Assembly: GCF_003265705.1 (NCBI RefSeq)
Contig: NW_020313044.1
Location: 6,197,535-6,261,534 of the forward strand
DNA length: 64,000 nucleotides
Source of the DNA: Callorhinus ursinus
Taxonomy: Eukaryota; Chordata; Mammalia; Carnivora; Otariidae
Reading direction: 5' to 3'
In this document: positions 1 through 11,989 of the stretch, piece after piece
Layout of the letters: each line of letters begins with the position of its first letter
Numbering within the stretch: the first letter of the stretch is position 1
Position numbers and translations under genes: made by a program
The notes under the pieces: model-generated
The model's input: only the letters and a program-made list of their open reading frames with translations
What the model was told of the DNA's origin: nothing
Database searches by the model: none

Positions 1-478
1 ACATGACCTCACTGATATGAGGAATTCTTAATCTCAGTAAACAAACTGAGGGTTGCTGGAGTGGTGGGGGGTGGGAGGGATGGGGTGGCTGGGTGATGGA
101 CATTGGGGAGGGTATGTGCTATGGTGAGCTCTGTGAATTGTGCAAGACTGTTGAATCACAGATCTGTACCTCTGAAACAAATAATGCAATATATGTTAAG
201 AAAAAAAAAAGAAGAATATAGCAGGAAGGGAAGAATGAAGGGGGGGAAATCCGAGAGGGAGACAAACCATGAGAGACAATGGACTCTGAAAAACACACTG
301 AGGGTTCTAGAGGGGAGGAGGGTGGGGGGATGGGTTAGCCTGGTGATGGGTATTAAAGAGGGCACGTTCTGCATGGAGCACTGGGTGTTATGCACAATGA
401 ATCATGGAACACTACATCAAAAACTAATGATGTAATGTATGGTGATTAACATAACAATAAAAAAATTTAAAGAAATAA
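1..478 (+). mobile_element. Young carnivore L1, 3' end (runs off left edge)
   Basis: This is the end of L1 ORF2 and the 3'UTR, in + orientation, cut by the window edge. It matches the element at 5116-5761 read on the other strand almost base for base. The 3'UTR holds two homologous halves: A (about 41-190, ending in an A10 tract) and B (about 281-470), each with an 'actgagggtt' start, a G-rich block and a similar terminal sequence. It ends in an A-rich tail near 455-478. Only the right end is visible, so no TSD can be tested. The short frames here are not genes. Confidence 0.9.
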
Positions 479-1004
479 AAGAAAAGGATGCACATAAAGC
501 ACTTACAGTACTGAGCATATAAGTAAAGATTCACTAGTTGTTAATATATTATTATTCTACTTGGAACACTCTCCTTATCACTTTGAAAGCAATTAGCTAA
601 AAGCTGGCTGTCATGTCCTTCTAAAAGATAATGACCATTGGTTAGGCCCAGGATTAAAATGATGAAGAAGTGTAGTGATGGGCATAGCAATCATTATTCT
701 GTGCTTGTGTAAAGCTCTTTAGGAGATGACCCTGAGAGAGTCAGCAGGAGAGGCAGAGAGCATTAGATAGTCAACAGGGACTTTCTGCACACCTACTAAG
801 TGGGAGGCCCTGGTAAATACTAGGATGGACAAAACAAACAACATCTCCCTGGTGGACTTTACAAGCAAAGAGGAAAGCAAATATTAGAGAAATAATGACC
901 CAAATAATGATCAGTTGCAGCAATTATCAAGAGCTAGACACTCCAGAATGCCCACTGCCTACCTACCTCTTTGGGTTGCATTTTGTATCTTCCCAGCAAG
1001 CCAT
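479..1004. other. No feature recognised
   Basis: AT-rich single-copy-looking sequence. I see no coding signal, repeat signature or strong motif. Confidence 0.4.
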
Positions 1005-1200
1005 GGTCCAGGAATCAGACTTGGGTTTTTCTTAAAACAACAACATCAACTAAAATAAACACCTCAGATCCGGGCCACTTACTATCAATATGGGTAGGCA
1101 TTTTGTTTCTCAGTCCCAGTTTCCTTATTAGTAAAACAGGGGACGTTATAATGATTCCAGTCATTGGAATCATATATTGGAGGAAGGTTCATTAACTGAG
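1005..1200 (+). repeat. MIR SINE fragment
   Basis: The order 'gaatcagacttgggt', 'ccacttacta', 'cagtttccttattagtaaaacagggga' follows the MIR consensus (a tRNA-derived ancient mammalian SINE) with an insertion in the middle. It is old and diverged. Confidence 0.5.
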
Positions 1201-3910
1201 AGAGTATGCAGAAGCACCTCAATGCCTGGCTGGTCAGTGGCGCCCAGGAAACATTAAGTTTCCTTCCTTCTTCCATTTTTGGCACACATGAAACTTTCAG
1301 AGGGCTGCTGCTAGTATCAAATTTGGAGATAAACTGAACAAGCATAATCGATGTATGTGATGTCTATGTTAATTGGGAGAATTAGGGACATTACCAGTTT
1401 TTTGTTTGGTTTGGGGGGGTGGTTTGGCAGTGTCATTGAAAACTCCCTCTCCTATATTGTTTTGTTATTGTACTTTAAGCCAGTCACTAATGAGAAACAA
1501 ACCAAAACCAAAACCATTTCTTTTAAGCAGCAGGCTAAAATTTGTCTTAACATTCAATAAAACGCTGTCCCCCCCGTGAGGAGGAAGAGCACATAAGGTG
1601 TGTGTGGGCGTGAGTGTCTGTGTGACTGGTGGGGAGGTGGGGATTGGGGAAGTGATACATGCATGTGGGAATTTCACCTAACCTAAGGGTTGATTGACCT
1701 ATTTGGGAAATGAAAACTCAGTAATCGTCAAATCAGGAAATTGGCAATTTGGGATTTTTTTTTTCATAAGAAGAGATTTAGTGAGTCAGCATCTTATTGG
1801 TAAATGATTTGTTTACCTAATTGTGCCATGTTTCTGGTTGACAATTTCAGAACAAATTGGCAATGTGGTCAATAATGGCAAGATACTGATGAATTATAGA
1901 ATATTAGAATCAGAAGCCTCTCAAATTATTTCTTCCAGCTCTTGTTAATATTGTTTTTCTTACTTTGTAAATATATGTACTCACACACAATATTCTACTG
2001 TACTTTATTATACTGAAAAGAAAGTTAATTTAATAATTTGGACTTTAGGGATCTAACCTTTGGTATTTTAAATGCCCCTTTGTTAGTTGCTATAGGCAAA
2101 CACAGAGAGGAAGAAGTATCTTATTTGCCTTTGGCAATTTCATAGCTTCCTTTTTTAATTGACTGAAATTGGCAACAGCATCCCCTCAAAATGTAGGTTT
2201 TTTTCAATGAGTGTACTTGATAGTTACTATAAAGTATCTATTTTAGGGAAGTTTGCAGATAACTCCATGCTTCAATCAGGGACTGTACTAATTTATAGCA
2301 GGCTAGTATTCAAGATAGTTGGCAGAAAAAAGGAAGACTTGACTAACACGGCATTTTTTTTTCCCCCAGGAAAACAGTTTAAGATGATTTTAACAAATGG
2401 GCTCATTAATATAGCCTAATATCAAAATATTCAGTTGTGAAACCAAATAATGTGTGGATTGTATGTTCTATGGACTTTAGGGATATAGATCCCAGATGTT
2501 GTTTGGAACCAAATGCAACTCAAAGGAATGTTTTTTAATAGCTAATAAGCTCTAATTTTTAGATAAAGTACTTGAGATTTTCTACCATAATATCACATCT
2601 TAACTAAATTCTTATTTCTTTTTATTACTTACAGAAAAAAGTGCTGTGTAGGCTAAAGTCAATTTTGCCAGCTGGCAGGATCTCAAATGTCTATAAATTT
2701 TCATGTGAAGATTTTTAATTTTCAACATACAGATTTTTCAGTCTTCAGTTGAAGACTATTACTTTACCACTTGGCATTTGGAGAGACAGCCATCAAAACT
2801 GTAATTTGTTTTATAATTTCATGTTTCCTGCTCTATACCCATGGGCAAACTAAGGCTCAGAATGCTGAGAAAAATTAGTTAAGATTTTTAGTTCACTTGG
2901 ATTTGATGTTTTACTACAGTCTAAATTTTTGTAAGTTCAGTGAATCATGTATTTCCACAGGGTAAAATTATTATTGTAATGCAAACTGAAGACCTTGTAT
3001 ACTTGTGGCCATTCAATTCTTCTTAAGGACTCATAGGTTAATAATAAAACAATCTATCCGTTCATTTCTTGCATTGAAATATCACCAAAATAATCCACAG
3101 TACCAGGCTTGACAGACTGTGGCCTTTATGCCTAGAAAATGAATTTAGAAACTTCAATGGCTTGACACTAAGTTGAACCTTGAAATATTCTCAGAACCTC
3201 CTAGCAAACAGCTGCAAAAAATATGTAAGCAGCTGAGTGCCTGAGCATCTGTTAATGATAAACAAATGGGTACATTAGAAAAGGCAAATAATTTCCCAAG
3301 TGCTTCAATATGGAAGGTTCTAAGGGTTTTTGAACTAATTATTTTTCTTTGTCTGTCAATAAGCATTTTGGTGCACCTAAAATTACAGGAAACTGTCACT
3401 GTGAAGCAGGACAAATTCATTGATTCTCTAGTTCATTCTGTTATTTTGAATTTGAAATACTTAAATTTTTGACTACAATATCAATGTGTCAGTGTAGAAA
3501 AAGTAAAGTCATTTGAATTGTAGAGAGACTGTCAGAGTTTTCTCAAGAGGACATGCTGCCTCAGAACTGGGGGAAGTCTCTGGGTAGTTCTTAATTAGAA
3601 GGGTTCCTGCCAATGTTATTACAGTTGGGGTAACTGCTATTACTTTGCAGCAATAAGGGTTTATTTCCCCATAAAAGCAGAGCCATGAAAAAGTGGACTA
3701 ACTGTTTTAAAATGTGCGGACATTTTAGGACAAAAATTACATTTGAATGAAGCAGATTAGGTGTCCTCAATTTAGTACCAGGTCCAGTGGGTAGTTCAAA
3801 CTAAAGATCCCTTGTTGCTTTATGGTCATTGATGAGTGACTTTTCTCTCTGAATTTAGATGCATGCTTTCTGGGTTGACACTAGTCTCTGAGCACTCACT
3901 TGAATTCGTG
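1201..3910. other. AT-rich sequence, nothing recognised
   Basis: Contains homopolymer runs and short stop-interrupted frames only. A GT-rich stretch near 1598-1630 is too degenerate to call a microsatellite. No TSD-flanked insertion was found. Confidence 0.4.
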
Positions 3911-3959
3911 GTAGATGTAGATGTATGTAGATGTAGTGTGTAGATGTAGATGTATGTAG
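3911..3959. repeat. GTAGAT-type short tandem repeat
   Basis: Degenerate hexanucleotide array. A 16-mer (gtagatgtagatgtat) occurs at 3911-3926 and again at 3940-3955, giving a 29-bp higher-order spacing. Confidence 0.8.
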
Positions 3960-4224
3960 CCAAGTCCTGCATCTGCGGGAGAGTCATTTCAGTTGCCTGC
4001 CCCAAATAGCTCTGAGGCTTAACTTTTCTTCGGGAGTCATCCTGTCTTTTCAAATTATCTGAATCAGTTTCTTCAAGTTTCAAATTTCAAATCAACAGAT
4101 ATTCAGTGTGGATCTTCTCTTCTGGTAACTACATTAGATGTATAAAGCAAGATAAAACCCAGGTCTCCGTACTTACAGTCTGAGAGGGACCAGCATGAAG
4201 CAGCGTAGTAACTGCACTTCGCCA

Positions 4225-4410
4225 TGTTGGAAGCACCACGATCACTGACTGAAAGGAGCCACGTGAAAAGCCAGGCTTGCATTTGGGCTCTATCACATAT
4301 CCCTCTCCCTGAATTCAGTCTCCTCCTCTGTAAACCCACATCCTCACATCACAGGCTTTATAGGATTACTGTGAAGACAAAGGAGATAACGAAAGGAAAG
4401 CTCTAATCGT
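4225..4410 (+). repeat. MIR-like SINE fragment
   Basis: The order 'gcttgcatttgggctctatcac...tctcctcctctgtaaac...ataggattactgtgaagacaaaggagata' resembles the middle and 3' part of MIR. It is weak because of divergence. Confidence 0.4.
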
Positions 4411-5098
4411 GATGTTTATCGTACGGGCATTTGTCATGAATGGTCAACTATTCCTAGTGTACTTGTGTAATACTTGTGCAATTACCACAGTGCATTCACG
4501 TATTAGAAAAATTCAAAGCTGGTAGAACTGCAGAAATCATGTAGTTCAATAATAGGCACCTCTATCATCAGGGTCCAACTAGGAGAGAGAAAACCCACTA
4601 ATTATTTGACAGAAATAATCTAGTATAAAGAAATGTTAACTAGTTATGAAGTTGTCAACTAGGTAGCCAAGAAAATAAAAAGAGAAAACTTGAACATAGC
4701 AACTGCAGGAAGCAGCTATCACCCCAGGGCTGGAGGAACAAAGAGGCTGGAATGATTAAAACTTAAAAGCATGGAAGGGGACATCCAGAGTCAAAACTGA
4801 GACTTCTGAGGAGGGAGAACTGCTCAGGCTTTTCTGAGCTCCAAGGAGGCACTGTGTGGGGCTGGGGTCAGACTCCGAGGGGGAGGCATTGGCCGGCTGG
4901 GGTTGATGTACTAATGAGGATGCAATGAAGCTGGTTCTCCATATGTAGGAAAGACCCCGCATCGGGTTCAGCTGCCGCTATTGGAAGGCACTACCGCTGC
5001 CAAGGCTGCAAGGAGAATGTTACCTAGCTTCCTTCCTCCTTCTGCTTCTTTCAAGAACTTGACCTGAGTTTCAAGTCAACCCCGTGTCTTTAACATTA
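4411..5098. other. No feature recognised
   Basis: Ordinary non-coding sequence up to the TSD of the next L1. Confidence 0.4.
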
Positions 5099-5778
5099 AT
5101 CCTCCATTCTTATTTTTTTTATTTTTAATTTTTTAATGTTATGTTAATCACCATACATTACATCATTAGTTTTTGATGTAGTGTTCCATGATTCATTGTT
5201 TATGCATAACACCCAGTGTTCCACGCAGAACGTGCCCTCTTTAATACCCATCACCAGGCTAACCCATCCCCCACCCCCCTCCCCTCTAGAACCCTCAGTT
5301 TGTTTTTCAGAGTCCATCGTCTCTCGTGGTTCGTCTCCCCCTCCGACTTACTCCCCTTCATTCTTCCCCACCTGCTATCTTCTTCTTTTTTCTTAACATA
5401 TATTGCATTATTGGTTTCAGAAGTACAGATCTGTGATTCAACAGTCTTGCACAATTCACAGCGCTCACCATAGCACATACCCTCCCCAATGTCTATCACC
5501 CAGCCACCCCATCCCTCCCACCCCCCACCACTCCAGCAACCCTCAGTTTGTTTCCTGAGATTAAGAATTCCTCATATCAGTGAGGTCATATGATACATGT
5601 CTTTCTCTGATTGACTTATTTCCCTCAGCAAAACACCCTCCAGTTCCATCCATGTCGTTGCAAATGGCAAGATGTCATTCCTTTTGATGGCTGCATAATA
5701 TTCCATTGTGTATATATGCCACATCTTCTTTATCCATTCATCTGTCGATGGACATCTTTACATCCTCCATTCTTATTT
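5099..5778 (-). mobile_element. 5'-truncated young L1 with 17-bp target-site duplication
   Basis: Minus-strand L1 of about 646 bp (5116-5761) between perfect direct repeats atcctccattcttattt at 5099-5115 and 5762-5778. The poly(A) tail reads as the T-rich start at 5108-5137. Reading leftward from 5761 come the last codons of ORF2 ('HMDGT' reverse-transcriptase C-terminal region) and then the two-part A+B 3'UTR also seen at 1-478. TSD, tail and 5' truncation are the hallmarks of target-primed reverse transcription. The ORF2 remnant is not functional. Confidence 0.95.
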
Positions 5779-7395
5779 AAGCCAAGTAGAATCTCTATAA
5801 CTTGAGGGGAAAGTCTTAACGAACATCTTGCCCGAATGCAGTGTACTTTACCACACCACCAGCCTCCACATGACCGTGCATATTAAAAATCTGCACTAAC
5901 TGTTGCGATCAGCTCAAGAACACAGGTTAAAGTTTTGCTTATACAAATTCTGACATGGCCCGAGATACTGTCTGTGCACTTTACTGGGAATTAACTGAGA
6001 CAGATCCATAATTCTGGAATTATTCTCACTGCTTCTCTGAGTGTGCCACTCACAGAGAGGTGCAGAACAGCCATGGCAATTTGGAAAGAATGACTCTTGA
6101 CAAACTTTGGTTCCGCCCCATACTTATAGGGCTGGCTGGTCAAAGGAAATCTCTACTTTTTTAAAGGGAATGTGTGCTCTCTTTAAAGTGAGTGACCTAA
6201 CAAAATACATTCATTTTGTATGCCAAGTATGGTGGTGTGCTTCATTTCAGCTAACACTTTGGTGAATCTAGTGGTCTTAGCATCATTATCGTCAAATCTC
6301 TCTGGTGCCAAAAATGCTAGAAAAGCCCATTGCATATGCTGTGGTAGGATAAGGCATGAACGTTCATCTGAAAATTGTTTTGAGTAGAAAGCTAGTGATA
6401 TCTCCCTGTCCCATCAAGAACAATTATTATGGATCATGTATTAGGCAGGATTTACTGTTCAACATAAAATCTGCTTGGCACTAAAAGAGGTAATAGCAAG
6501 AGAAACCAGCAAATGATAGGAGGGTGGAAAATATCAGCAAATTAGCAGCACAGAGTACTTCAGTTAATGCTTTTCTGATAAAGACATGTCTAAATTGCAC
6601 GATAGGCATAGTCGAGGGGTAGAGGGGGCAGAAAAGCAGGTTTTAGCTCAACTAAAATCCAACACTTGGTCTTCACAACACCAAGATGTGATGACTGATC
6701 TTATCACCCTCATCTATTGTGAGTGTGTGTGTTCTAATTTTGTAGCTATAGCCACACATACACACTATCAGTTTATCATCCCATTATCATCCTATTTTGT
6801 GTGTGGTACTGACTCACACAATACATCCAGGCTCTTCGGAGATCTAATCTTCCCTGGATCTATCCTTTCAAAATCTTAGTTCATTGGTATATGCCAAAGT
6901 GTTTGCATTCCTATTTCTATTCCTTCTCTACCCTATTATATTTCACCATACAAGAGTATTTTTTAAGTATTTAAAGGGAAATGGAATTATGACTGTAAAA
7001 AGCCTTTAGCTGGCTATTGATGGAAGGCTCCCAAGATTAGAAGTCCAAGTTTATAAAACTAGAAGTTGTGCAAATAAGCCTAGAGGCAAAGAATTTGTGG
7101 TGTTTGATGGTATAGGTATGTGCCTGATCCTGCGTGATACTGGAGTTTCTCTGAGGACTTTGGAGACGTCCTTCTGTTACTCTCACCATAAAACCCTCCA
7201 TGCCAGGTCAGTTTGGTATGAACCTTAAAGTTATATTCTGAGAAGGTGGTTGCTTACAGCTCAGGGTTAATGAAGCAGGACTCACAATTCTCCTTAATAA
7301 AGACATGGAGCTAGGACTTAAGAGTGGTGGGCTAACTCCACTCATTTAAGACAATGATAATGCACCAGACAGAGAAACTCAATATAGAAATCAAT
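5779..7395. other. No feature recognised
   Basis: Non-coding. The longest frame (97 codons, 6586-6879) has no recognisable motif and no start context. Confidence 0.4.
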
Positions 7396-8080
7396 ATATA
7401 ATTTCAGTCAAGCATATCTAATGGGCCAGGGACTGTTATAGCTATTTTTTATTAACATATAATGTATTATTTGTTTCAGAGGTACAGATCTGTGATTCAT
7501 CAGTCTTATACAATTCACAGCACTCACCATAGCACATACCCTTCCCAAAGTCCATCACCCAGCCACCCCATCCTTCCCACCCCCCTCCACTCCAACAACC
7601 CTCAGTTTGTTTCCTGAGATTAAAAGTCTCTTGTGGTTTGTCTCCGTCTCTGGTTTCGTCTTGTTTCATTTTTCCCTCCCTTCCCCTATGATCCTCTGTC
7701 TTGTTTCTCAAATTCCTCATATCAGTGAGGTCATATGATAATTGTCTTTCTCTGATTGACTTATTTCGCTTAGCATAAGACCCTCTAGTTCCATCCATGT
7801 CATTGCAAATGGCAAGATCTCAAGTTTTGGATGGCTGCATAATATTCCATTGTATATATGGACCACATCTTCTTTATCCATTCAATGTTATAGCTGTTTT
7901 GTATGTACTAACCCATTTAGTCCACTCAAGAACTCTATGTGAGGGCACTATTATTATACTACCTTCAGAAGTGGAAACTTAGGGTCATAGGGACAAGAAA
8001 GTTTCCTCAGTTCATGTGATTTGTAAGAGGCAGAGAGTATATTCAAATCAGGGCAGCTGGGTCTAGAGCCTACCTTCCTA
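7396..8080 (-). repeat. MIR, split by an L1 insertion
   Basis: The left piece 'gggccagggactgttatagc' continues to the right of the L1 as 'tttgtatgtactaacccatttagtcc...tactaccttcagaagtggaaacttagg...ggcagagagtatattcaaatcagggcagctgggtctagagcc'. This is the reverse complement of the MIR body. The L1 at 7444-7885 interrupts it, which dates the MIR as older. Confidence 0.7.
7434..7895 (-). mobile_element. 5'-truncated L1 that ends at the internal (A-type) 3' end
   Basis: Minus-strand L1 of about 442 bp between tgttatagct repeats at 7434-7443 and 7886-7895 (extended with one mismatch as -attt/-gttt). It carries the end of ORF2 and a complete A-type 3'UTR, and stops at the place where the elements at 1-478 and 5116-5761 have an internal A-rich tract. 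The B half is absent. The 118-codon minus frame here is L1 ORF2/3'UTR read-through, not a gene. Confidence 0.9.
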
Positions 8081-8427
8081 ACTTTGGGGTCTACCGCTGC
8101 TCAAAGACCTCTTCAAAGTCCTGGACTGTTGCATGGGGACTCTTAGTTCCTTAGTGATTAGAAGTGTGCTCCACTCCGTTAGAGCAGATTTCTTAATGCT
8201 ATCAACAGTTGTCTTCTACTTGATTGACTTTATCATAATGGCAATTAGATAATTATTTGGGTAATTACTTGTTTAATGTGTCTTTCTCCTGACAGACTAT
8301 TTATAATTAGCGTAAGAACAAAGGCCAGATTTGTAAATTTGCCCCTGCATCCCCCTTCTGTAGGTTTGAATCCAACACATCAAAGACATTCAAGAAATTA
8401 TTGTCGAAGTTTTTTAAAAACACAGAT
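8081..8427. other. Unique sequence with an AT-rich homeodomain-type motif cluster
   Basis: No repeat was recognised. Between 8240 and 8315 there are four ATTA/TAAT-type cores (caattag, ataattat, gtaattac, ataattag) in a stretch that looks single-copy. Possible regulatory DNA; see the findings. Confidence 0.3.
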
Positions 8428-8656
8428 GGGGGTGCCTGGGTGGCTCAGTCTGTTGAGCGTCCAACTGTTGGTTTCAGCTTAGGTCATGATGTCAGGGTCT
8501 TGAGATCAAGCCAGGCATCGGGCTTCGTGCCCAGAGTGGAGTCTGCTTGAGATTCTCTCTCTTTCTCCCTCTGCCCCTCCCCCATGCTCTTTCTCTCTCT
8601 CTCTCTCTCTCTCTCAAATAAATAAATAAATAAATAAAGTCTTAAAAAAATAAAAG
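8428..8656 (+). mobile_element. Carnivore tRNA-derived SINE (SINEC/CAN), older subfamily
   Basis: Starts 'ggggtgcctgggtggctcag', the tRNA-like head with a pol III A-box. A B-box-like 'gagatcaagcc' follows, then a polypyrimidine (TC)n tract and an (AATAAA)-rich tail. It differs from the younger copies in the window by several diagnostic positions (for example 'ccaactgttggtttcagctt' for 'ctgccttcggctc'). I could not find a clean TSD. Known for the family: non-autonomous, mobilised by L1. Confidence 0.92.
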
Positions 8657-8659
8657 GAT

Positions 8660-9005
8660 GATTGACTATCGTATTATCTATTGCTGCATAACGAATCATC
8701 CTAAAACTTAGTGGCTTTAGACAACAAACACGTATTATCTTATAGCTCCTGAGTTTGGACTTTGGAAGTGGCTTCCTGGACAGTTGTGGCTCAAGGTCTT
8801 TCCTAAAGCTGCAGCCAAGGTGCTAGCTAGGGAGCTGCTGTCATGTGAGGGTTCACTAGGGCTGCAGGGCCCATTTCCAAGATGGCTCACTCACATGGTA
8901 GGAAGCCTCAGTTGCTTGCTGTGCACACTTCTTCATAGATTTGCTTCACAGAGTCCTTACAGTGTGTCAGCTAGCTTCTCCAGAGTAAGCTATCTAAGAG
9001 ACGTA

Positions 9006-9040
<35 letters not shown>

Positions 9041-9205
9041 GAGGAAGTCACAATGCTTTTTATAACCTAGTCACACTGTCTTTTACACCATATTTTACTC
9101 ATTAGAAGCAAGTCACTTTATCTAACCTACATTCAAGAGGAAAGAAAGGGTAGACTCCCCCTCTTGTAGACAGACATTTGTGGGCATATTTAAAACCACC
9201 TATAC
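8660..9205 (-). mobile_element. MLT1-type LTR (ERVL-MaLR), solo, minus
   Basis: Begins with the reverse complement of the MLT1 3' end ('tctattgctgcataacgaatcatcctaaaacttagtggctt') and continues through 'tggctcaaggtctt', 'agatggctcactcacatgg' and 'ctttttataacctagtcaca' in consensus order. No internal retroviral region is present, so it is a solo LTR. A CA microsatellite has grown inside it. Confidence 0.85.
9007..9037. repeat. (AC)n microsatellite
   Basis: About 15 perfect AC units inside the MLT1 LTR. Likely length-polymorphic. Confidence 0.95.
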
Positions 9206-9234
9206 CTTCTAACTTTATTTTATATAAGCAATAT

Positions 9235-9950
9235 TTCAGCATGCAGGGATGGAGCTCCAGAAGGGGTAATTTTCCAGGTGGAGAACAAATACAGAGCAAG
9301 GGCACAGGCAGGGAAACAAGATTTGTTGGAGAATAGCAAATATCCTTGATTAGAAGGTAGAGTAAGGATAGAGGAATCTTTAAAGGGCAAGGGGGGGGGA
9401 ATAAAATGGGCAGTGGCAAGAGAACTTGAAAAGCTTTTCATTTGCAATAATGGGCAAAGGAAAGCAGTGAATGACTTGATTAGAAAGGATATTCCTTTAT
9501 GAATATTTATCTGGGAAGATAGATTCAAGCACTGGCGAATGAAATCCAAAATCATTAGGAGACCATTGTCTTTGCAGGAAGGCTACTGGGATTCTAACTT
9601 GAACAAAACAGTGGGAGTAGAAAGTAGGGGACTGATATTACAGTGCTTAGTAATTAATTAAATGAGAGGAGCCCAGAAGGAGTTGCCAAAGGCGACACAA
9701 CATTTTGGGTCTGGATGATGGTATGCTCTTAATCAAACAGGAAGTAAGGAGTACCAGGGGACAGAGGGATGACTTTTATAAGATTCCACAGGATCAGAAA
9801 TAATCACAGGACACTGACTGTGTACTTCCCTAGGAAGATGATGAGATTGGGTTGGTTTGTTGACCCTGGGTTATGGTAGGACAGTCAAGACGAAATAGCA
9901 AGGAGGCAGTCAAAATGTGAATTTAGATTCCAGGGGAGAGCTTAGCTTCA
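9235..9950. repeat. Ancient mammalian interspersed repeat, family unresolved (L2-associated type)
   Basis: Phrases such as 'gaacaaatacagagcaagggcacaggcagggaaacaag' and 'ttacttgattagaaaggat' resemble the long non-coding mammalian repeat that follows L2-like 3' ends, seen again at 35223-36030, 50780-51260 and 57690-58420. Highly diverged. The 105- and 111-codon minus frames across it are chance. Confidence 0.4.
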
Positions 9951-10187
9951 AAGACCGGCCCTATTGTCCCCACAGGCTATAGACAGCCTGGAGCCAACCA
10001 TGATGCTGGGAAGTGTCAGGAAAGAGATTTCTGCTCCTTATTCCTAACATAAATTCTGCAGATAAAAGGGCTTCATGTTAATGGTATGACTTGTCTTTTT
10101 AAAACTCACTTCTCTTTGAAGGGTTATCCTGAGGAAAAAGTGGTCAGGCGATGACTTCAGTTCTGGCTAGTGAGTCACTGCATTAGG

Positions 10188-10674
10188 TTTCTACTGCTGC
10201 TGTAACAAAGTACCACAAACTTAGTGGCTTAAAACACTGATGATTTAATGTCTTATAGGTCTGGAGGTTAGAAATCCAAAATCAGTTTCACTGGGCTAAT
10301 GTCAAGGTATATGCAAGGCTTGCTCCTTCCGGAGGCTTTGCGAGGAGAATCTATTTCCTTGTCTTTGCTAGCTTCTAGTAGCTGCCATATTCCCTGGTTT
10401 GTGACCCCCTTCATCCATCTTCAGAGCATATCACTCCACTGTCTGCTTCCAACCTCACATCGTCTTCTCCTCTGACTCTGACTCCTCCAGTGTCCTTATA
10501 AGGACTGTTGTGTTGACATCAGACCCACCAGGATGATCCAGGATAATCTCTCCATCTCAACATCCTTAGTTTATTCACACATGCGAAATCCCTTTGATGA
10601 CATAGAGTAACATCTACAGGTTCTGGGGATTAGGACACACATATTTGGGAGGCCACTCTTTAGCTTACTACAGT
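10188..10674 (-). mobile_element. MLT1-type LTR (ERVL-MaLR), solo, minus
   Basis: Nearly full-length LTR: 'attaggtttctactgctgctgtaacaaagtaccacaaacttagtggctta', 'ctggaggttagaaatccaaaatcag', 'ctccttccggaggct', 'cctccagtgtccttataaggac', 'gacccaccaggatgatccaggataatctc' and 'ggggattaggacacacat', all in MLT1 order on the minus strand. No gag/pol remains. Confidence 0.9.
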
Positions 10675-10694
10675 CACCCAAATTCAATTGGATC

Positions 10695-11286
10695 CAAATA
10701 TACCCCGAAGACACAGATGTAGTGAAAAGAAGGGGCACATGCACCCCAATATTCATAGCAGCAACGTCCGCGATAGCCAAACTGGAAAGAGCCGAGATGC
10801 CCTTCAGCAGATGAATGGATAAAGAAGATGTGGTCCATATATACAATGGGATATTCCTCAGCCATCAGAAAGGATGAATACCCAACTTCTGCATCAACAT
10901 GGATGGGACTGGAGGAGATTCTGCTAAGTGAAATAAGTCAAGCAGAGAAAGTCAATTATCATATGGTTTCACTTATTTGTGGAACATAAGGAACAGCATG
11001 GAGGACATTAGGAGAAGGAAGGGAAAAATGAAGGGGGGGAAATCGGAGGGGGAGACGAACCATGAGAGACTATGGACCCTGGGAAACAAACAGGGTTTTA
11101 GAGGGGAGGGGGGGATGGGTTAGCCCGGCGATGGGTATTAAGGAGGGCACGTACTGCGTGGAACACTGGGTGTTATACGCAAACAATGAATCATGGATCA
11201 CCGCATCAAAAACTAATGATGTAATGTATGGTGACTAACATAACATAGTAAAATAAAATTAAATTAAAAAAAAAACAAATATACCC
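10695..11286 (+). mobile_element. 5'-truncated L1 with single B-type 3'UTR
   Basis: Plus-strand L1 of about 570 bp between caaataccc-type repeats: caaatataccc at 10695-10705 and 11276-11286. It carries the degraded ORF2 C-terminal region and goes directly into a B-type 3'UTR ('aaggaagggaaaaatgaagg...'), lacking the A half found at 1-478 and 5116-5761. The tail is A-rich (11246-11275). Many stops make it non-functional. The 10571-10846 minus frame is antisense L1. Confidence 0.93.
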
Positions 11287-11989
11287 TAGGCTCTGCCAAA
11301 TCACAGACGTCCCCATTGAATACACACAACCAATGTGAAGATTTTAAACATCCCTTCTCCCACCCCCTCAGATTCATGGAGTTTTATGTTGGGTTTTCTC
11401 ATCAACAACATCATTATCATCACTCTGAAAAGGCCTTTGGTCTCATCACAGAATTTCATGGTCCAAAGGGACCTCAAATATCATCAAGTCAAGCACCAGT
11501 GGAATATTTATTTCTTTTGGTCTTCAGGCCTGGAGATAGACACTGAAGCCCTTGAATTTACTTCTCAGTTTCTCACTCAATTTGTCTGCCTTACTTGCCA
11601 TTGATTCCCTGGCAACTCACTCAGCCACCACTTCTCTTTCTCAGCACAGAGTATGCCTCAAGAATTTCTAATTTGATATATTCAAGATCCCAATCAGAGC
11701 AAAGGATATACGTTTCCCACTATGATTAGCCTAAATAAAATCTGAAGTCCCTTCAGACCCTCAGTTTCTAGGATTCTGTTAATGGTTTTCTCAAAATGAT
11801 ATTGATGCCAACTCCAATGCAATATAAACTTGCATCATTTTTCACCAAAAATGATTTCACTTTAAAGAAAATGACTGAACTGTAAATCATTGAATTGTTG
11901 CTCACTATTGAATGAGGTGGCTGGAATGGTTCAAACTCCTAACACATAGTTTGTAAGTAACTTTCAGTGATACATATGTTTAGATATCA
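11287..11989. other. No feature recognised
   Basis: Non-coding; nothing distinctive seen. Confidence 0.4.

Noticed and set aside
5181..5499. Several 70-85-codon frames on both strands
   Set aside because: All lie within the antisense or sense L1 3'UTR.
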